DNA of 64,000 nucleotides from Mycobacterium nebraskense (lineage in GTDB: Bacteria > Actinomycetota > Actinomycetes > Mycobacteriales > Mycobacteriaceae). The stretch spans positions 1 to 64,000 of the forward strand of contig NZ_LQPH01000107.1 of NCBI RefSeq assembly GCF_002102255.1, written 5' to 3'. Made by a program: the position numbers and the translations under genes. The notes below the pieces were generated by a model, which saw nothing but the letters and a program-made list of their open reading frames with translations, searched no databases and was not told the origin of the DNA. This document shows, piece after piece, positions 29,653-41,353 of the stretch (the stretch's first letter is position 1; each line of letters starts with the position of its first letter).

Positions 29653-30372
29653 GTGCGCGCCAGCATCGCCCCGCCCCGAACCCGAGGATTCACCGCTCGG
29701 CGGCGCCGGTTGGTGGCCATCGCGATGCTGCTGATGCTGGTGCCGCTGGCCACCGGGTGTCTGCGGGTCCGGGCGTCGCTCACCATCTCGCCCGATGACC
29801 TGGTGTCCGGCGAGATCGTCGCCGCCGCTAAACCCAAGACGCCCAAGGACACCGGCCCGCAGCTCGACAGCAACAACTTGCCGTTCAGCCAGAAGGTGGC
29901 GGTGTCGAACTACGACAGCGACGGCTACGTGGGGTCGCAGGCGGTGTTCTCCGATCTGACCTTCGCCGAACTCCCGCAGCTGGCGAACATGAACTCCGAC
30001 GCGCAGGGCGTGAATCTGTCGCTGCGCCGAAACGGCAACCTGGTGATCCTGGAGGGCCGCGCGGACCTGACCTCGCTGACCGATGCCGAAGCCGACGTCG
30101 AGCTGACCATCGCCTTCCCCGGCGTGGTGACCTCCACCAACGGCGACCGGGTCGAGTCCACGGTGGTGTCGTGGAAGCTCAAACCGGGCGTGGTGAGCAC
30201 CATGACCGCCCAGGCCCGCTACACCGACCCGAACACGCGCTCCTTGACGGGGGCGGGCGTGTGGCTGGGCATCGCGTCCTTCGCGGCGGCCGGCGTGGTC
30301 GCGCTGCTGGCCTGGATGAACCGCGACCGGTCCCCGCGGTTAACCGCACCGCGCGACCAGCCGCCGAGCTAG
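29653..30372 (+). CDS. lppM: lipoprotein LppM
   Basis: A 239-residue lipoprotein. The N-terminus is basic (RRRR at 16-19), followed by a hydrophobic stretch and the lipobox LATGC with Cys36 as lipidation site. A C-terminal transmembrane helix (about residues 199-220) anchors the other end, as in the LppM family. The folded domain lies between, with NYDSDGYVGSQAVFSDLTF well conserved. In M. tuberculosis LppM affects phagosome trafficking. The GTG at 29653 is used because upstream codons overlap the noncoding gap. The stop shares CTAG with the convergent next gene. Confidence 0.92.
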   Translation: MRASIAPPRTRGFTARRRRLVAIAMLLMLVPLATGCLRVRASLTISPDDLVSGEIVAAAKPKTPKDTGPQLDSNNLPFSQKVAVSNYDSDGYVGSQAVFSDLTFAELPQLANMNSDAQGVNLSLRRNGNLVILEGRADLTSLTDAEADVELTIAFPGVVTSTNGDRVESTVVSWKLKPGVVSTMTAQARYTDPNTRSLTGAGVWLGIASFAAAGVVALLAWMNRDRSPRLTAPRDQPPS

Positions 30373-31265
30373 CCCTGCCGGGCGGGTGACCAGTACGCCA
30401 GCATCTCCGCGAACATCTGGAAGGCGGGCGCCGACACCCCGTAGGTCGCCTCGAGGTGGATGCTCAGCGGGAAGCCCAGCTCGGCGACACCGTCGATCAC
30501 GCGTTTGTACAGGTCGACCATGAGTTGGCGCTTCTGGGGCGGTTCGCTGGCGGCCAACCGCCTGACGAACTCCTGTTCTTCGGCCACCGTCGCGTTACCC
30601 GGGTCCTGAATCAGCCAGTTGATCAGGCCGACCCGGCTCTCCATCTTCGGGACGAACCCGAACGACAGCAGGACCTCCGGCCGATGATCGGTGTTCTCGG
30701 CGAATTGGCGCAGGAATCCCACGATCGCGTCGGAGTACAACAGCTGGGTCATGCCGTAGGTCGCGCCCTGGTCGCACTTGAAGTTGAACCGGCCCTGTTC
30801 CCCTTCGCGGGTGGGGATCAGGATCACGCCGCGGTTGGGCACCAATTCGCGATAGATGGACAGGGCGTCGGTCGGGGCGACGCCGGACCCCTCGCCGTCG
30901 TTCATCGTGCGCGGGACGCCGACGAATACCACGCCCTCCATCCCGGCCGCGCGCAGATCGGTCAGCCGCGTGCGCAGCGTCGGCTCGTCGGAGAAGGCGG
31001 TGACCTGCGTGCACAACCCGTGGATTCCCGGCAGCTCGGGCTTGACGATCGACCAGAAGTCCAGCACGTCGAGCTTGGGTTTCATCGCGATGGGACGGTC
31101 GTCGTCCTCGGCGATGATGCCCGGGATCATCACGTGCCGGAGCCGGCCGGTCAGACCGGATTCCGCAGAGTACTGCACCACCTTTCGCGCGTCTTCGAGC
31201 GCCCGCTCCCGGCCTTCATCGGCGTTCGGCGGCACCAGCTCGAGCGCAATGGTGTTGAGGGTCAC
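30369..31265 (-). CDS. mycobacterial methylenetetrahydrofolate reductase (Rv2172c-like)
   Basis: A 298-residue protein orthologous to Rv2172c. This group has been described as a non-canonical, flavin-independent methylenetetrahydrofolate reductase in mycobacteria, which supplies 5-methyl-THF for methionine synthesis. The TIM-barrel pattern is visible as TIALELVPPNADEGRERALEDA at the start and the LSFGFVPKMESRVGLINWL segment late in the protein. The GTG at 31265 follows a GGAGAGAAG ribosome binding site. It is divergent from idsA2 and convergent with lppM. Confidence 0.82.
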   Translation of the reverse strand: MTLNTIALELVPPNADEGRERALEDARKVVQYSAESGLTGRLRHVMIPGIIAEDDDRPIAMKPKLDVLDFWSIVKPELPGIHGLCTQVTAFSDEPTLRTRLTDLRAAGMEGVVFVGVPRTMNDGEGSGVAPTDALSIYRELVPNRGVILIPTREGEQGRFNFKCDQGATYGMTQLLYSDAIVGFLRQFAENTDHRPEVLLSFGFVPKMESRVGLINWLIQDPGNATVAEEQEFVRRLAASEPPQKRQLMVDLYKRVIDGVAELGFPLSIHLEATYGVSAPAFQMFAEMLAYWSPARQG

Positions 31266-31291
31266 GCGGCTTCTCTCCATCCGACGACTAG

Positions 31292-32599
<1,308 letters not shown>

Positions 32600-32603
32600 G
32601 CCC

Positions 32604-34151
32604 ATGACGACTCCGACGCACACCCCGCCGTCCGACTCGCCGGCAACGAAACCGTCTGGTGACGGGTGGTTTTCGCAGCTGCATGCGTTCGCCACCGCCG
32701 CGGAGTCCCGGCCGGCGAAGCTGGGCATGCTCGGCGCGGTACTCATCCTCGTGGGCGGCCTGGGCGCGGGCAGCACCCGGCAGCACGACCCGCTGCTGGA
32801 GTCAATCCACATGTCCTGGCTGCGTTTTGGCCATGGCCTGGTGTTGTCGTCGGTGGTGTTGTGGATGGGCGTGGGCCTCATGCTGATCGCCTGGCTGGGG
32901 CTGGGCCGACGCGTGCTGGCCGGCGAAGTGACAGAGTTCATGATGAAAGCCACCACCGGCTTCTGGCTCGCGCCGTTGCTGCTGTCGGTGCCCGTCTTCA
33001 GCCGGGACACCTATTCGTATCTGGCCCAGGGCGCGCTGCTGCGCGACGGCCTGGATCCCTACACGGTCGGACCGGTCGCCAACCCGAACATCCTGCTGGA
33101 CAACGTAAGTCCCATCTGGACGATCACCACCGCCCCCTACGGCCCGGCGTTCATCTTGGTGGCGAAGCTCGTCACCATGGCGGTCGGCAACAACCTGGTG
33201 GCCGGAACGGCGCTGCTGCGGCTGTGCATGCTGCCGGGGCTGGCCCTGCTCATCTGGGCCACCCCACGATTGGCCCGCCACCTGGGCACGGACGGCCCTA
33301 CGGCTTTGTGGATCTGCGTTCTCAACCCGCTGGTGCTCATTCATCTGATGGGCGGGGTGCACAACGAGATGCTCATGGTGGGACTGATGACCGCCGGTAT
33401 CGCGCTGAGTTTCGCCGGCCGCCACATCCTGAGCACTTCGCTGATCACGGTGGCGATCGCGGTCAAGGCGACCGCCGGAATCGCCCTGCCGTTCATGGTG
33501 TGGGTCTGGACGCGGCATTTGCGCGACCGCCGCGGGTACCGGACGGCCTGGGCATTTGTGGCGGCCACGGCGACTTCGGTGCTGATCTTCGCCGTCGTGT
33601 TCGGCATCCTGTCGGCCGTGGCCGGTGTGGGCCTGGGATGGCTGACGGCGCTGGCCGGATCGGTGAAGATCATCAACTGGCTGACCGTGCCGACCGCGGC
33701 CGCCAACCTCATCCACGCCGTGTTCAGCGGGCTTTTCGCGGTGCACTTCTACCCCATGCTGCGGATCACCCGGTTCGTCGGGATCGCCATCATCGCGGTG
33801 TCGCTGCCGCTGTTGTGGTGGCGGTTTCGGCGCGACGACCGGGCCGCGCTGACCGGCATCGCGTTCTCGATGGTGGTCGTGGTGCTGTTCGTCCCCGCGG
33901 CTCTGCCGTGGTACTACTCCTGGCCGCTCGCGGTGGTGGCCCCGCTGGCGCAGTCGCGAAGGGCGCTCGCGATCATCGCCGGCCTGTCGACGTGGGTGAT
34001 GGTGATCTTCAAACCCGATGGCTCGCACGGGATGTACTCATGGCTGCATTTTTCGCTGGCCACCGTCTGCGCGCTGATCGCCTGGCACAGCCTCTCCCGC
34101 GCCCCCGACCGGCGGGCCGACAAAGCCGATGAGGCCCTGGAAAAGGCCTAG
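32604..34151 (+). CDS. mptA: alpha-(1->6)-mannopyranosyltransferase MptA
   Basis: A 515-residue GT-C glycosyltransferase with about 13 transmembrane helices. It elongates the mannan core of lipomannan and lipoarabinomannan using polyprenyl-phosphomannose on the periplasmic face. The first extracytoplasmic loop carries PVFSRDTYSYLAQG, the modified GT-C acidic motif, followed by GLDPYTVGP. The gene starts 4 bases after the idsA2 stop, so the pair is an operon. It matches M. tuberculosis Rv2174 in place and size. Confidence 0.93.
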   Translation: MTTPTHTPPSDSPATKPSGDGWFSQLHAFATAAESRPAKLGMLGAVLILVGGLGAGSTRQHDPLLESIHMSWLRFGHGLVLSSVVLWMGVGLMLIAWLGLGRRVLAGEVTEFMMKATTGFWLAPLLLSVPVFSRDTYSYLAQGALLRDGLDPYTVGPVANPNILLDNVSPIWTITTAPYGPAFILVAKLVTMAVGNNLVAGTALLRLCMLPGLALLIWATPRLARHLGTDGPTALWICVLNPLVLIHLMGGVHNEMLMVGLMTAGIALSFAGRHILSTSLITVAIAVKATAGIALPFMVWVWTRHLRDRRGYRTAWAFVAATATSVLIFAVVFGILSAVAGVGLGWLTALAGSVKIINWLTVPTAAANLIHAVFSGLFAVHFYPMLRITRFVGIAIIAVSLPLLWWRFRRDDRAALTGIAFSMVVVVLFVPAALPWYYSWPLAVVAPLAQSRRALAIIAGLSTWVMVIFKPDGSHGMYSWLHFSLATVCALIAWHSLSRAPDRRADKADEALEKA

Positions 34152-34158
34152 CCGCCGC

Positions 34159-34602
34159 TCAGCAAGCCATGGCCTGCGCCCGGCGCACGACTTCCCGAGC
34201 CTGGTGCGCGTGCAGGGCGTCGACGGGGCGAGCGTTGCTGATGGCATCCCGGCTGCCGTCGTGGGTGATCGTCAGCGATGGATCGGGAGTGAACAACCAC
34301 CGCACGATTTCGGTGTCGTGGTAGCCGCCGTCGTGCAGGATCGTCAACAGCCCCGGCAGGGTCTTGACCACCTCACCGGACTTGGTGAAGAACACCTGGG
34401 GTACCACCAGGCCACCATCCCGCTTCACCGCAACCAGGTGGCCTTCCCGGAGTTGCTGCTGCACCTTGCTGACCGAAATCCGGAGCAATTCGGCGACCCG
34501 TGGCAGGTCATAGGTTGGCTCGTCGGGATCCAAAACATCGTCGCCGGCAGGAACACTGCTCACCCGCGCAAGTGTAGGCCCTGGCAAGCGGATTGAACCC
34601 AT
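34159..34602 (-). CDS. winged-helix DNA-binding protein, PknL substrate (Rv2175c-like)
   Basis: A 147-residue protein with an N-terminal winged helix-turn-helix (YDLPRVAELLRISVSKVQQQLREG) and a conserved C-terminal half (GLLTILHDGGYHDTEIVRWLF). In M. tuberculosis Rv2175c is a DNA-binding protein phosphorylated by PknL at an N-terminal threonine. The divergent position beside pknL supports the same pairing. The ATG at 34602 matches the orthologue length (146). Confidence 0.92.
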   Translation of the reverse strand: MGSIRLPGPTLARVSSVPAGDDVLDPDEPTYDLPRVAELLRISVSKVQQQLREGHLVAVKRDGGLVVPQVFFTKSGEVVKTLPGLLTILHDGGYHDTEIVRWLFTPDPSLTITHDGSRDAISNARPVDALHAHQAREVVRRAQAMAC

Positions 34603-34631
34603 GTTCTGACGCCCAATCACACCGACACACC

Positions 34632-34637
34632 TACGAT
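34632..34637 (+). promoter_or_regulatory. candidate -10 element of a leaderless pknL transcript
   Basis: TACGAT fits the TANNNT -10 consensus and ends 6 bases before the GTG start of pknL. No ribosome binding site lies between. This geometry would place the transcript start at or next to the GTG. Confidence 0.4.
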
Positions 34638-34643
34638 GGCCCC

Positions 34644-35885
34644 GTGGCCGGACCCAGGACGGAAGACCCCTTGGACAGCGCGTTGCTGGATGGCCGCTAC
34701 CTGGTGCAGTCCAAGATCGCCAGCGGTGGCACCTCGACGGTGTACCGGGGCCTCGACACCCGGCTCGATCGCCCCGTTGCGGTGAAGGTGATGGATTCCC
34801 GCTACGCCGGCGACGACCAGTTCATGACCCGGTTTCAGCGCGAGGCCCGCACGGTCGCACGGCTCAAGGATCCCGGCCTGGTCGCGGTCTATGACCAGGG
34901 CTTGGACGCCCGGCACCCCTTCTTGGTGATGGAGCTCATCGAGGGTGGCACGCTGCGCGAGTTGCTGGCCGAGCGCGGTCCGATGCCGCCCTATGCCGTG
35001 GCCGCGGTGCTGCGCCCGGTGCTGGGCGGGCTCGCCGCGGCGCACCGGGCCGGTCTGGTCCATCGCGACGTCAAGCCCGAGAACGTGCTGATCTCCGACG
35101 ACGGCGACGTGAAGATCGCCGATTTCGGTTTGGTCCGTGCCGTCGCGGCCGCTGGAATCACCTCCACCAGCGTCATTTTGGGCACCGCGGCCTACCTGTC
35201 GCCCGAGCAGGTGCGCCACGGCGACGCCAGTCCCCGCAGCGACGTGTATTCCGCCGGGGTCCTCGCGTACGAGTTGCTGACCGGGCGCACCCCGTTCACC
35301 GGTGACTCGCCGTTGTCGATCGCCTACCAACGACTGGACACCGATGTGCCGCCCCCCAGCGCGGCGATCGACGGTGTGCCCGCGCAGTTCGACGAGTTCG
35401 TGCAGCGTGCGACCGCGCGCGATCCGGCCGTCCGGTACGCCGACGCGATCGAGATGGGCGCCGAGCTCGACGCCATCGCCGAAGAACTTGCGCTGCCGGA
35501 CTTTCGGGTGCCCGCGCCGCGCAACTCCGCGCAACACCGGTCGGCGGCCCTGCAGCTCAGCCGCACGAGCCAGCGCCCGGTCACCGCGCAACAGCAAGCG
35601 CCGCCCGCGGCCGAACCGGTCCGCCACCCCACCCGCCAGTTGACCCGTGGCCCCGAGGACTGGGCCGAGCCGCAGCGCGCACCGGAGGCCGACGAGGAAC
35701 CCGACGACTACGAATACCAGCCTGTCACAGGCGAATTCGCGGGCATTCCGATCAGCGAATTCGCGTACGCGCGGCAGCACGGCCGGCGCATGGCGCTGAT
35801 CTGGGTGGCCCTGGTGCTGGCGCTCACCGGGCTGGTGGCCACCGCGGCGTGGACGCTCGGGAGCAACCTGAACGGACTGTTCTAG
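34644..35885 (+). CDS. pknL: serine/threonine protein kinase PknL
   Basis: A 413-residue transmembrane Hanks-type kinase. Catalytic residues are intact: glycine loop IASGGTSTVYRG, ATP lysine K48 in VAVKV, HRDVKPEN with D142, and DFG at 160-162. The activation loop has T173 and T175, equivalent to the PknL autophosphorylation sites. A Pro/Gln-rich juxtamembrane linker leads to one transmembrane helix (about 383-405) and almost no extracellular domain, which is typical of PknL. The GTG at 34644 aligns with the M. tuberculosis start. Its substrate gene lies divergently upstream. Confidence 0.96.
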   Translation: MAGPRTEDPLDSALLDGRYLVQSKIASGGTSTVYRGLDTRLDRPVAVKVMDSRYAGDDQFMTRFQREARTVARLKDPGLVAVYDQGLDARHPFLVMELIEGGTLRELLAERGPMPPYAVAAVLRPVLGGLAAAHRAGLVHRDVKPENVLISDDGDVKIADFGLVRAVAAAGITSTSVILGTAAYLSPEQVRHGDASPRSDVYSAGVLAYELLTGRTPFTGDSPLSIAYQRLDTDVPPPSAAIDGVPAQFDEFVQRATARDPAVRYADAIEMGAELDAIAEELALPDFRVPAPRNSAQHRSAALQLSRTSQRPVTAQQQAPPAAEPVRHPTRQLTRGPEDWAEPQRAPEADEEPDDYEYQPVTGEFAGIPISEFAYARQHGRRMALIWVALVLALTGLVATAAWTLGSNLNGLF

Positions 35886-35889
35886 CGGG

Positions 35890-37338
<1,449 letters not shown>

Positions 37339-37863
37339 TCAGGCCGGTGCCCCCCCGTTCGGATCGTCCCCGGGGCCGTCCGCGCCCGCCGAGATGATCA
37401 GCCGGAATCGGCGCAGCTGGTCGCGGGCGTCGACCAGCGCGTCATGGGCATCGCGCGACCGCGACGGCATCGGCGGGCACCCCCGGTCCTCCCACAATTG
37501 CCGCAGGTCCCGGGTGAAGCGGGGCAACGCCCGCGGCAACTCGGGCATCGTGCCCCACAGCTGACACAGGGCCACGTGGTCGTAGGCGCCGACCCACGCC
37601 CACAGTTCGATCGGTTCGGCGCCCTGGACGCCGAAGAAGTCCTCGAGATCCGCGCGAATCTGCCTGCGCGAGCGCCACAGCTGCGACGCCGGGGGCGGCA
37701 GCTTGGGCAGCACGTTGGCGCGCACCCAGCCACCGGCGCGTTCGGGGTCGAACTCGGTGGACACGGCGTAATACTCGCGGCCGTCCTCGGCCACCACCCC
37801 GATGGAGATCAACTCGATGGTGCGGCCGTCCTCGATGAATTCGGTGTCGTAGAAGTACCGCAC
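37339..37863 (-). CDS. 3'-5' exoribonuclease RNase AS
   Basis: A 174-residue DEDDh-fold ribonuclease orthologous to Rv2179c. The first acidic motif is FYDTEFIEDG at the N-terminus, and the Asp/His motif RDAHDALVDARDQLRRF lies near residue 137. The M. tuberculosis protein is a dimeric Mg-dependent exonuclease that prefers adenylate-containing RNA ends, hence RNase AS. The C-terminal about 12 residues are a Gly/Asp/Pro-rich tail. It lies between aroG and the Rv2180c-like membrane gene. Confidence 0.92.
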   Translation of the reverse strand: MRYFYDTEFIEDGRTIELISIGVVAEDGREYYAVSTEFDPERAGGWVRANVLPKLPPPASQLWRSRRQIRADLEDFFGVQGAEPIELWAWVGAYDHVALCQLWGTMPELPRALPRFTRDLRQLWEDRGCPPMPSRSRDAHDALVDARDQLRRFRLIISAGADGPGDDPNGGAPA

Positions 37864-37872
37864 CGGCGCAGC

Positions 37873-38763
37873 TTATCTGCTGATCAGGATGGGCTCGGTG
37901 CCCTCCGGCGGCGGTGCCGCGTGCACGTCGTGGTCGAGCTGGGCGTCGACCGCGCGTTCGTCGGGCAGCCGCGGCGTGCCGGCGATCGCGCACTGCAGAT
38001 AGAGCTTGGCCCGCACGACCGGGCGGCGCAGCGTCCGCTCCCGTTGCAGCGCGCGGCGCATCTTCTCCGGCTGGGTGGTGTATCGCCACCGGGCCCAGGG
38101 CGCGTGCGGGCGCGACAACCGGATCGCGCCGATGACCAGCAGGACGACGATGAACATGCCGAGCAAACCGGTCCACACCTTGCCCTTGAGCACCACCACC
38201 ACGGCCATCGGCAGCGTCAGCACCAGAGCGCCGGCCACCACGGCCCGCAGCGCCCACGAATCGGCGCCTTCCCAGATCGGCAGGAAAAACATCAAGGGGT
38301 GCAGGCCCATGATCAACAGACCGGCCACTCCCACCGCCGCGAACACGGCGTCCACCGAGGTGCGCCCGTCCTCTTCCCAGTAGACGTCGGACAGGTGCAG
38401 GATCAACGCGTACTCGTCGAGCACCAAGGCGGCGCCGATCCCGAAAAAGATTGCGGCCAAGGTGAATTCGGGTTCATGACCGTCGATGGACAGGGTGACC
38501 AAGGTCAGCCCGGAGAGCAACACCAAGACCACGCCGAACGTCACGTGGTGGATGTGGACCCCGCTGACATGGACGTTGCGCGGGTGCCACCACCTGGCCG
38601 GGCGGCCGGCGCCGGCGCGGTGACGGATGAAGCGCACGAACGTTCGCGTGACGAAAAAGGTCAGGATGAACGCCACCAGGCAGGACAGCAGGGGCAACCG
38701 GCCGCCGCCGAGGATGTCGTGCGCGAACCAGTGCGTCACCCGCAGCACGAACCAGTGGAGCAC
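37873..38763 (-). CDS. integral membrane protein (Rv2180c-like)
   Basis: A 296-residue membrane protein with about six to seven transmembrane helices and conserved histidines in the loop NVHVSGVHIHHVTFGV near residue 63. The C-terminal about 90 residues are cytosolic and basic (RWRYTTQPEKMRRALQRERTLRRP). The GTG at 38763 gives the length of M. tuberculosis Rv2180c (295). Function is unknown; the His-rich loop could bind metal, which is only a guess. RNase AS follows 9 bases downstream. Confidence 0.87.
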   Translation of the reverse strand: MLHWFVLRVTHWFAHDILGGGRLPLLSCLVAFILTFFVTRTFVRFIRHRAGAGRPARWWHPRNVHVSGVHIHHVTFGVVLVLLSGLTLVTLSIDGHEPEFTLAAIFFGIGAALVLDEYALILHLSDVYWEEDGRTSVDAVFAAVGVAGLLIMGLHPLMFFLPIWEGADSWALRAVVAGALVLTLPMAVVVVLKGKVWTGLLGMFIVVLLVIGAIRLSRPHAPWARWRYTTQPEKMRRALQRERTLRRPVVRAKLYLQCAIAGTPRLPDERAVDAQLDHDVHAAPPPEGTEPILISR

Positions 38764-38853
38764 TCTTGAAACGTACGCCTGTGGGCATCGACCCCGCGGG
38801 AGCCGCGCTGGTCCACGTGCCACGCCCACGCACCGATTACGCTGTTGTGCGAC

Positions 38854-40137
38854 ATGAGTAGATCGCGGGCGCCCGGTGTGGGCAGTAAACCCGGGCAGGT
38901 CCTGTTGTGGTGCGGGCTTTGGCTGCTGGCGGCGGCGGGGCTGGGCTACGTGGCCTGGCAACTGTTCCGGCAGACGCCCTATCGCATCGATATCGACGTG
39001 TATCAGATGGGCGCCCAAGCCTGGATGCACGGGCATTCGCTGTACCACGGTGATGTGTTGTTCCACACACCGATCGGGCTCGATCTGCCGTTCACCTATC
39101 CCCCGTTGGCGGCGATCGTGTTCTGCCCGTTCGCCTGGCTGCAGATGCCGGCCGCCAGCGTCGCGATCACGGTGTTGACGTTGGTGCTGCTCGTCGTGTC
39201 GACCGTGATCGTGCTGACCCGCCTCGACGTATGGGCCAAGTCGGCGGCGCTGCCCGGCCCGGCGTGGTTGCGCCGCTGGTGGCTGGCCATCGTCATCACC
39301 GTGGGCGCGGCGACCTGGCTGGAACCCATCACCTCGAACTTCGCCTTCGGCCAGATCAACGTCGTGCTGATGACTCTGGTGATCGCCGACTGCCTGCCGC
39401 GCCGCACACCGTGGCCGCGCGGCCTGCTGCTGGGACTGGGCATAGCGCTCAAGCTCACGCCGGCGGTGTTCCTGCTCTACTTCCTGCTGCGTCGCGACAA
39501 CCGCGCAGCATTGACCGCGCTGGCGTCGCTCGTGTTGGCGACAGCGGTCGGTTTCGTTCTGGCATGGAGTGATTCGTGGGAGTACTGGACGCACACCTTG
39601 CATCACACCGATCGGATCGGCGAGGCGGCGTTGAACACCGACCAGAACATCGCCGGCGCGCTGGCCCGGCTCGGGCTGGGTGAGCAGCAGCGCTTCCTGC
39701 TGTGGGTGGCGGCCTCGCTGCTGGTGCTCGCGCTGACGGTTTGGGCTATGCGCAGGGTGCTGCGGGCCGACGAGCCCGCGCTGGCGGTCATCTGCGTCGC
39801 GCTGTTCGGATTAGTGGTCTCGCCGGTCTCGTGGTCGCACCACTGGGTGTGGGGGTTGCCGACGGTCGTAGTGCTCGCCGTATTGGCCTGGCGGCGCCGC
39901 AACGTGGTGCTGGCCGTGGTCGGCGTCGCAGGGGTGGCGCTGATGCGATGGTCGCCGATCGACCTGCTGCCCAAGCATCACGAGGCGACGGCGGTCTGGT
40001 GGCGCCAACTCGCCGGGATGTCCTATGTGTGGTGGGCCCTGGCGGTCCTCGTCGCGGCCGGGCTGACCGTCAGCGCCCGCAAGCCGTCGCGGGATGCGGC
40101 ACCGCAGCAATTGACGCCGGTGACAGCGGTCGGCTGA
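38854..40137 (+). CDS. alpha-(1->2)-mannosyltransferase (Rv2181-like, DUF2029)
   Basis: A 427-residue polytopic GT-C glycosyltransferase of the GT87/DUF2029 family. After the first transmembrane helix the acidic loop [13 protein letters not shown] carries the catalytic aspartate region, followed by TYPPLAA and later [16 protein letters not shown]. tuberculosis Rv2181 adds the alpha-(1->2)-mannose branches and caps of lipomannan and lipoarabinomannan. The ATG at 38854 gives exactly the 427-residue orthologue length; a TTG three codons upstream is an alternative. It works in the same pathway as mptA and pimB' in this window. Confidence 0.92.
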   Translation: MSRSRAPGVGSKPGQVLLWCGLWLLAAAGLGYVAWQLFRQTPYRIDIDVYQMGAQAWMHGHSLYHGDVLFHTPIGLDLPFTYPPLAAIVFCPFAWLQMPAASVAITVLTLVLLVVSTVIVLTRLDVWAKSAALPGPAWLRRWWLAIVITVGAATWLEPITSNFAFGQINVVLMTLVIADCLPRRTPWPRGLLLGLGIALKLTPAVFLLYFLLRRDNRAALTALASLVLATAVGFVLAWSDSWEYWTHTLHHTDRIGEAALNTDQNIAGALARLGLGEQQRFLLWVAASLLVLALTVWAMRRVLRADEPALAVICVALFGLVVSPVSWSHHWVWGLPTVVVLAVLAWRRRNVVLAVVGVAGVALMRWSPIDLLPKHHEATAVWWRQLAGMSYVWWALAVLVAAGLTVSARKPSRDAAPQQLTPVTAVG

Positions 40138-40150
40138 TCGACGTCGCGGA

Positions 40151-40888
40151 TCAACCGACGGCGGTCTCGGGGATCCGCGTGGCCTCGCTGGTCGATCCCT
40201 GATCCGCCGAGCCGTTGCGGTTTTCCTTGACGCTGGCGGCGTAGATGTCCACGTACTCCTGGTCGGAAAGCCCCATCAGCTCGTAGATCACCTCGTCGGT
40301 GACGGCCCGCTCGATGAAGCGGTTGCCGGCCAGCCCCTCGAAACGGGAGAAGTCCATCGGCTTGCCGAAGCGAACGGTGACCCGCCCGAAGCGCAGCATG
40401 TTCGTGCCGGGCGGGTTGACGACGTTGGTGCCGATCATCGCCACCGGGATCACCGGTACCCCGGTATGCAGGGCCAGCCGCGCCAGGCCGGTCTTGCCCT
40501 TGTACAGCCGGCCGTCCGGCGAACGGGTGCCTTCGGGGTACATCCCGAGCAACTTGCCCTGGGATAGCAGCCTTTCGGCGGTGGTCAGCGCGGCCTGCGC
40601 GCTGTCAGCGTCGGTGCGGTCGATCGGCACCTGCCCCACGGCGGTGAAAAACCAGCGCTGAAACCAGCCCTTCAAGCCGGTTCCGGTGAAGTATTCGGCT
40701 TTCGCGAGGAAGGTGATCCGGCGGCGCACCACCAACGGCAGATAAAAGCTGTCCATCACCGCCAGGTGATTACTGGCCAAGATCGCCGGGCCGGAACTCG
40801 GAATGTATTCCAGGCCTTCAACTTTTGGTCGACCAAGTACGTACAGCAGCGGGCCGAGGAGCACGTACTTGAATAGCCAGTACCACAT
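40151..40888 (-). CDS. 1-acylglycerol-3-phosphate O-acyltransferase family protein (Rv2182c-like)
   Basis: A 245-residue PlsC-type acyltransferase with the HX4D motif in NHLAVMDS near residue 59 and the YPEGTRSPDG motif near residue 117. It is predicted to acylate lysophosphatidic acid in phospholipid synthesis, membrane-associated through its N-terminal hydrophobic helix. The ATG at 40888 has a GAGAGGGAGGGCC ribosome binding site and fits the 247-residue orthologue. Confidence 0.93.
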   Translation of the reverse strand: MWYWLFKYVLLGPLLYVLGRPKVEGLEYIPSSGPAILASNHLAVMDSFYLPLVVRRRITFLAKAEYFTGTGLKGWFQRWFFTAVGQVPIDRTDADSAQAALTTAERLLSQGKLLGMYPEGTRSPDGRLYKGKTGLARLALHTGVPVIPVAMIGTNVVNPPGTNMLRFGRVTVRFGKPMDFSRFEGLAGNRFIERAVTDEVIYELMGLSDQEYVDIYAASVKENRNGSADQGSTSEATRIPETAVG

Positions 40889-40972
40889 GGCCCTCCCTCT
40901 CGCCCGCCCGCCGGTGTTCTGCGCCAACTGTACCCATCGCATGCGGAAGGGACCACCTTCGGCGCAGCAGGG

Positions 40973-41353
40973 TCACTCCTCGACGGTGACCGGGATGGCC
41001 TGATAGCGGGTCCTGGTCGCGGCGTCAGGAGCCTCCGCCTCGGTGACGCCATCGCCGGGCGGACCGTCCGGTGGCGGTTTCGCCGCGCCGTTGATGTCGT
41101 CGAGCATGGCGCGTATCACCTCGAGCAGGGCGACGCTGTGGTCGGCGATAACGGTGATCAGCGGGTGCTGATCACCGGTCGCCAGCGCGGCCAGCGCGCA
41201 CACCGGACACCACACCTGCTGACACTTGCCGGTCCCGACTCCCCGGCCGGCCGTCAGCGCCGCCGCCGTCCGCACTGCCGGGTCGATTCCGTCCAGAATC
41301 GTCTGGGCAAGCCTGCGCAGCTCCGGTCCGAGTTCGGGATGAGCCCCACTCAC
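40973..41353 (-). CDS. conserved small protein with Cys motif (Rv2183c-like)
   Basis: A 126-residue mycobacterial protein. The N-terminal half is helical and contains three cysteines in CQQVWCPVC near residues 44-52, a likely metal or redox site. The C-terminal about 40 residues are Pro/Asp/Glu-rich. The GTG at 41353 overlaps the stop of the ArsA-like ATPase gene (GTGA), so the two are translationally coupled and probably act together. Function is unknown. Confidence 0.85.
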   Translation of the reverse strand: MSGAHPELGPELRRLAQTILDGIDPAVRTAAALTAGRGVGTGKCQQVWCPVCALAALATGDQHPLITVIADHSVALLEVIRAMLDDINGAAKPPPDGPPGDGVTEAEAPDAATRTRYQAIPVTVEE

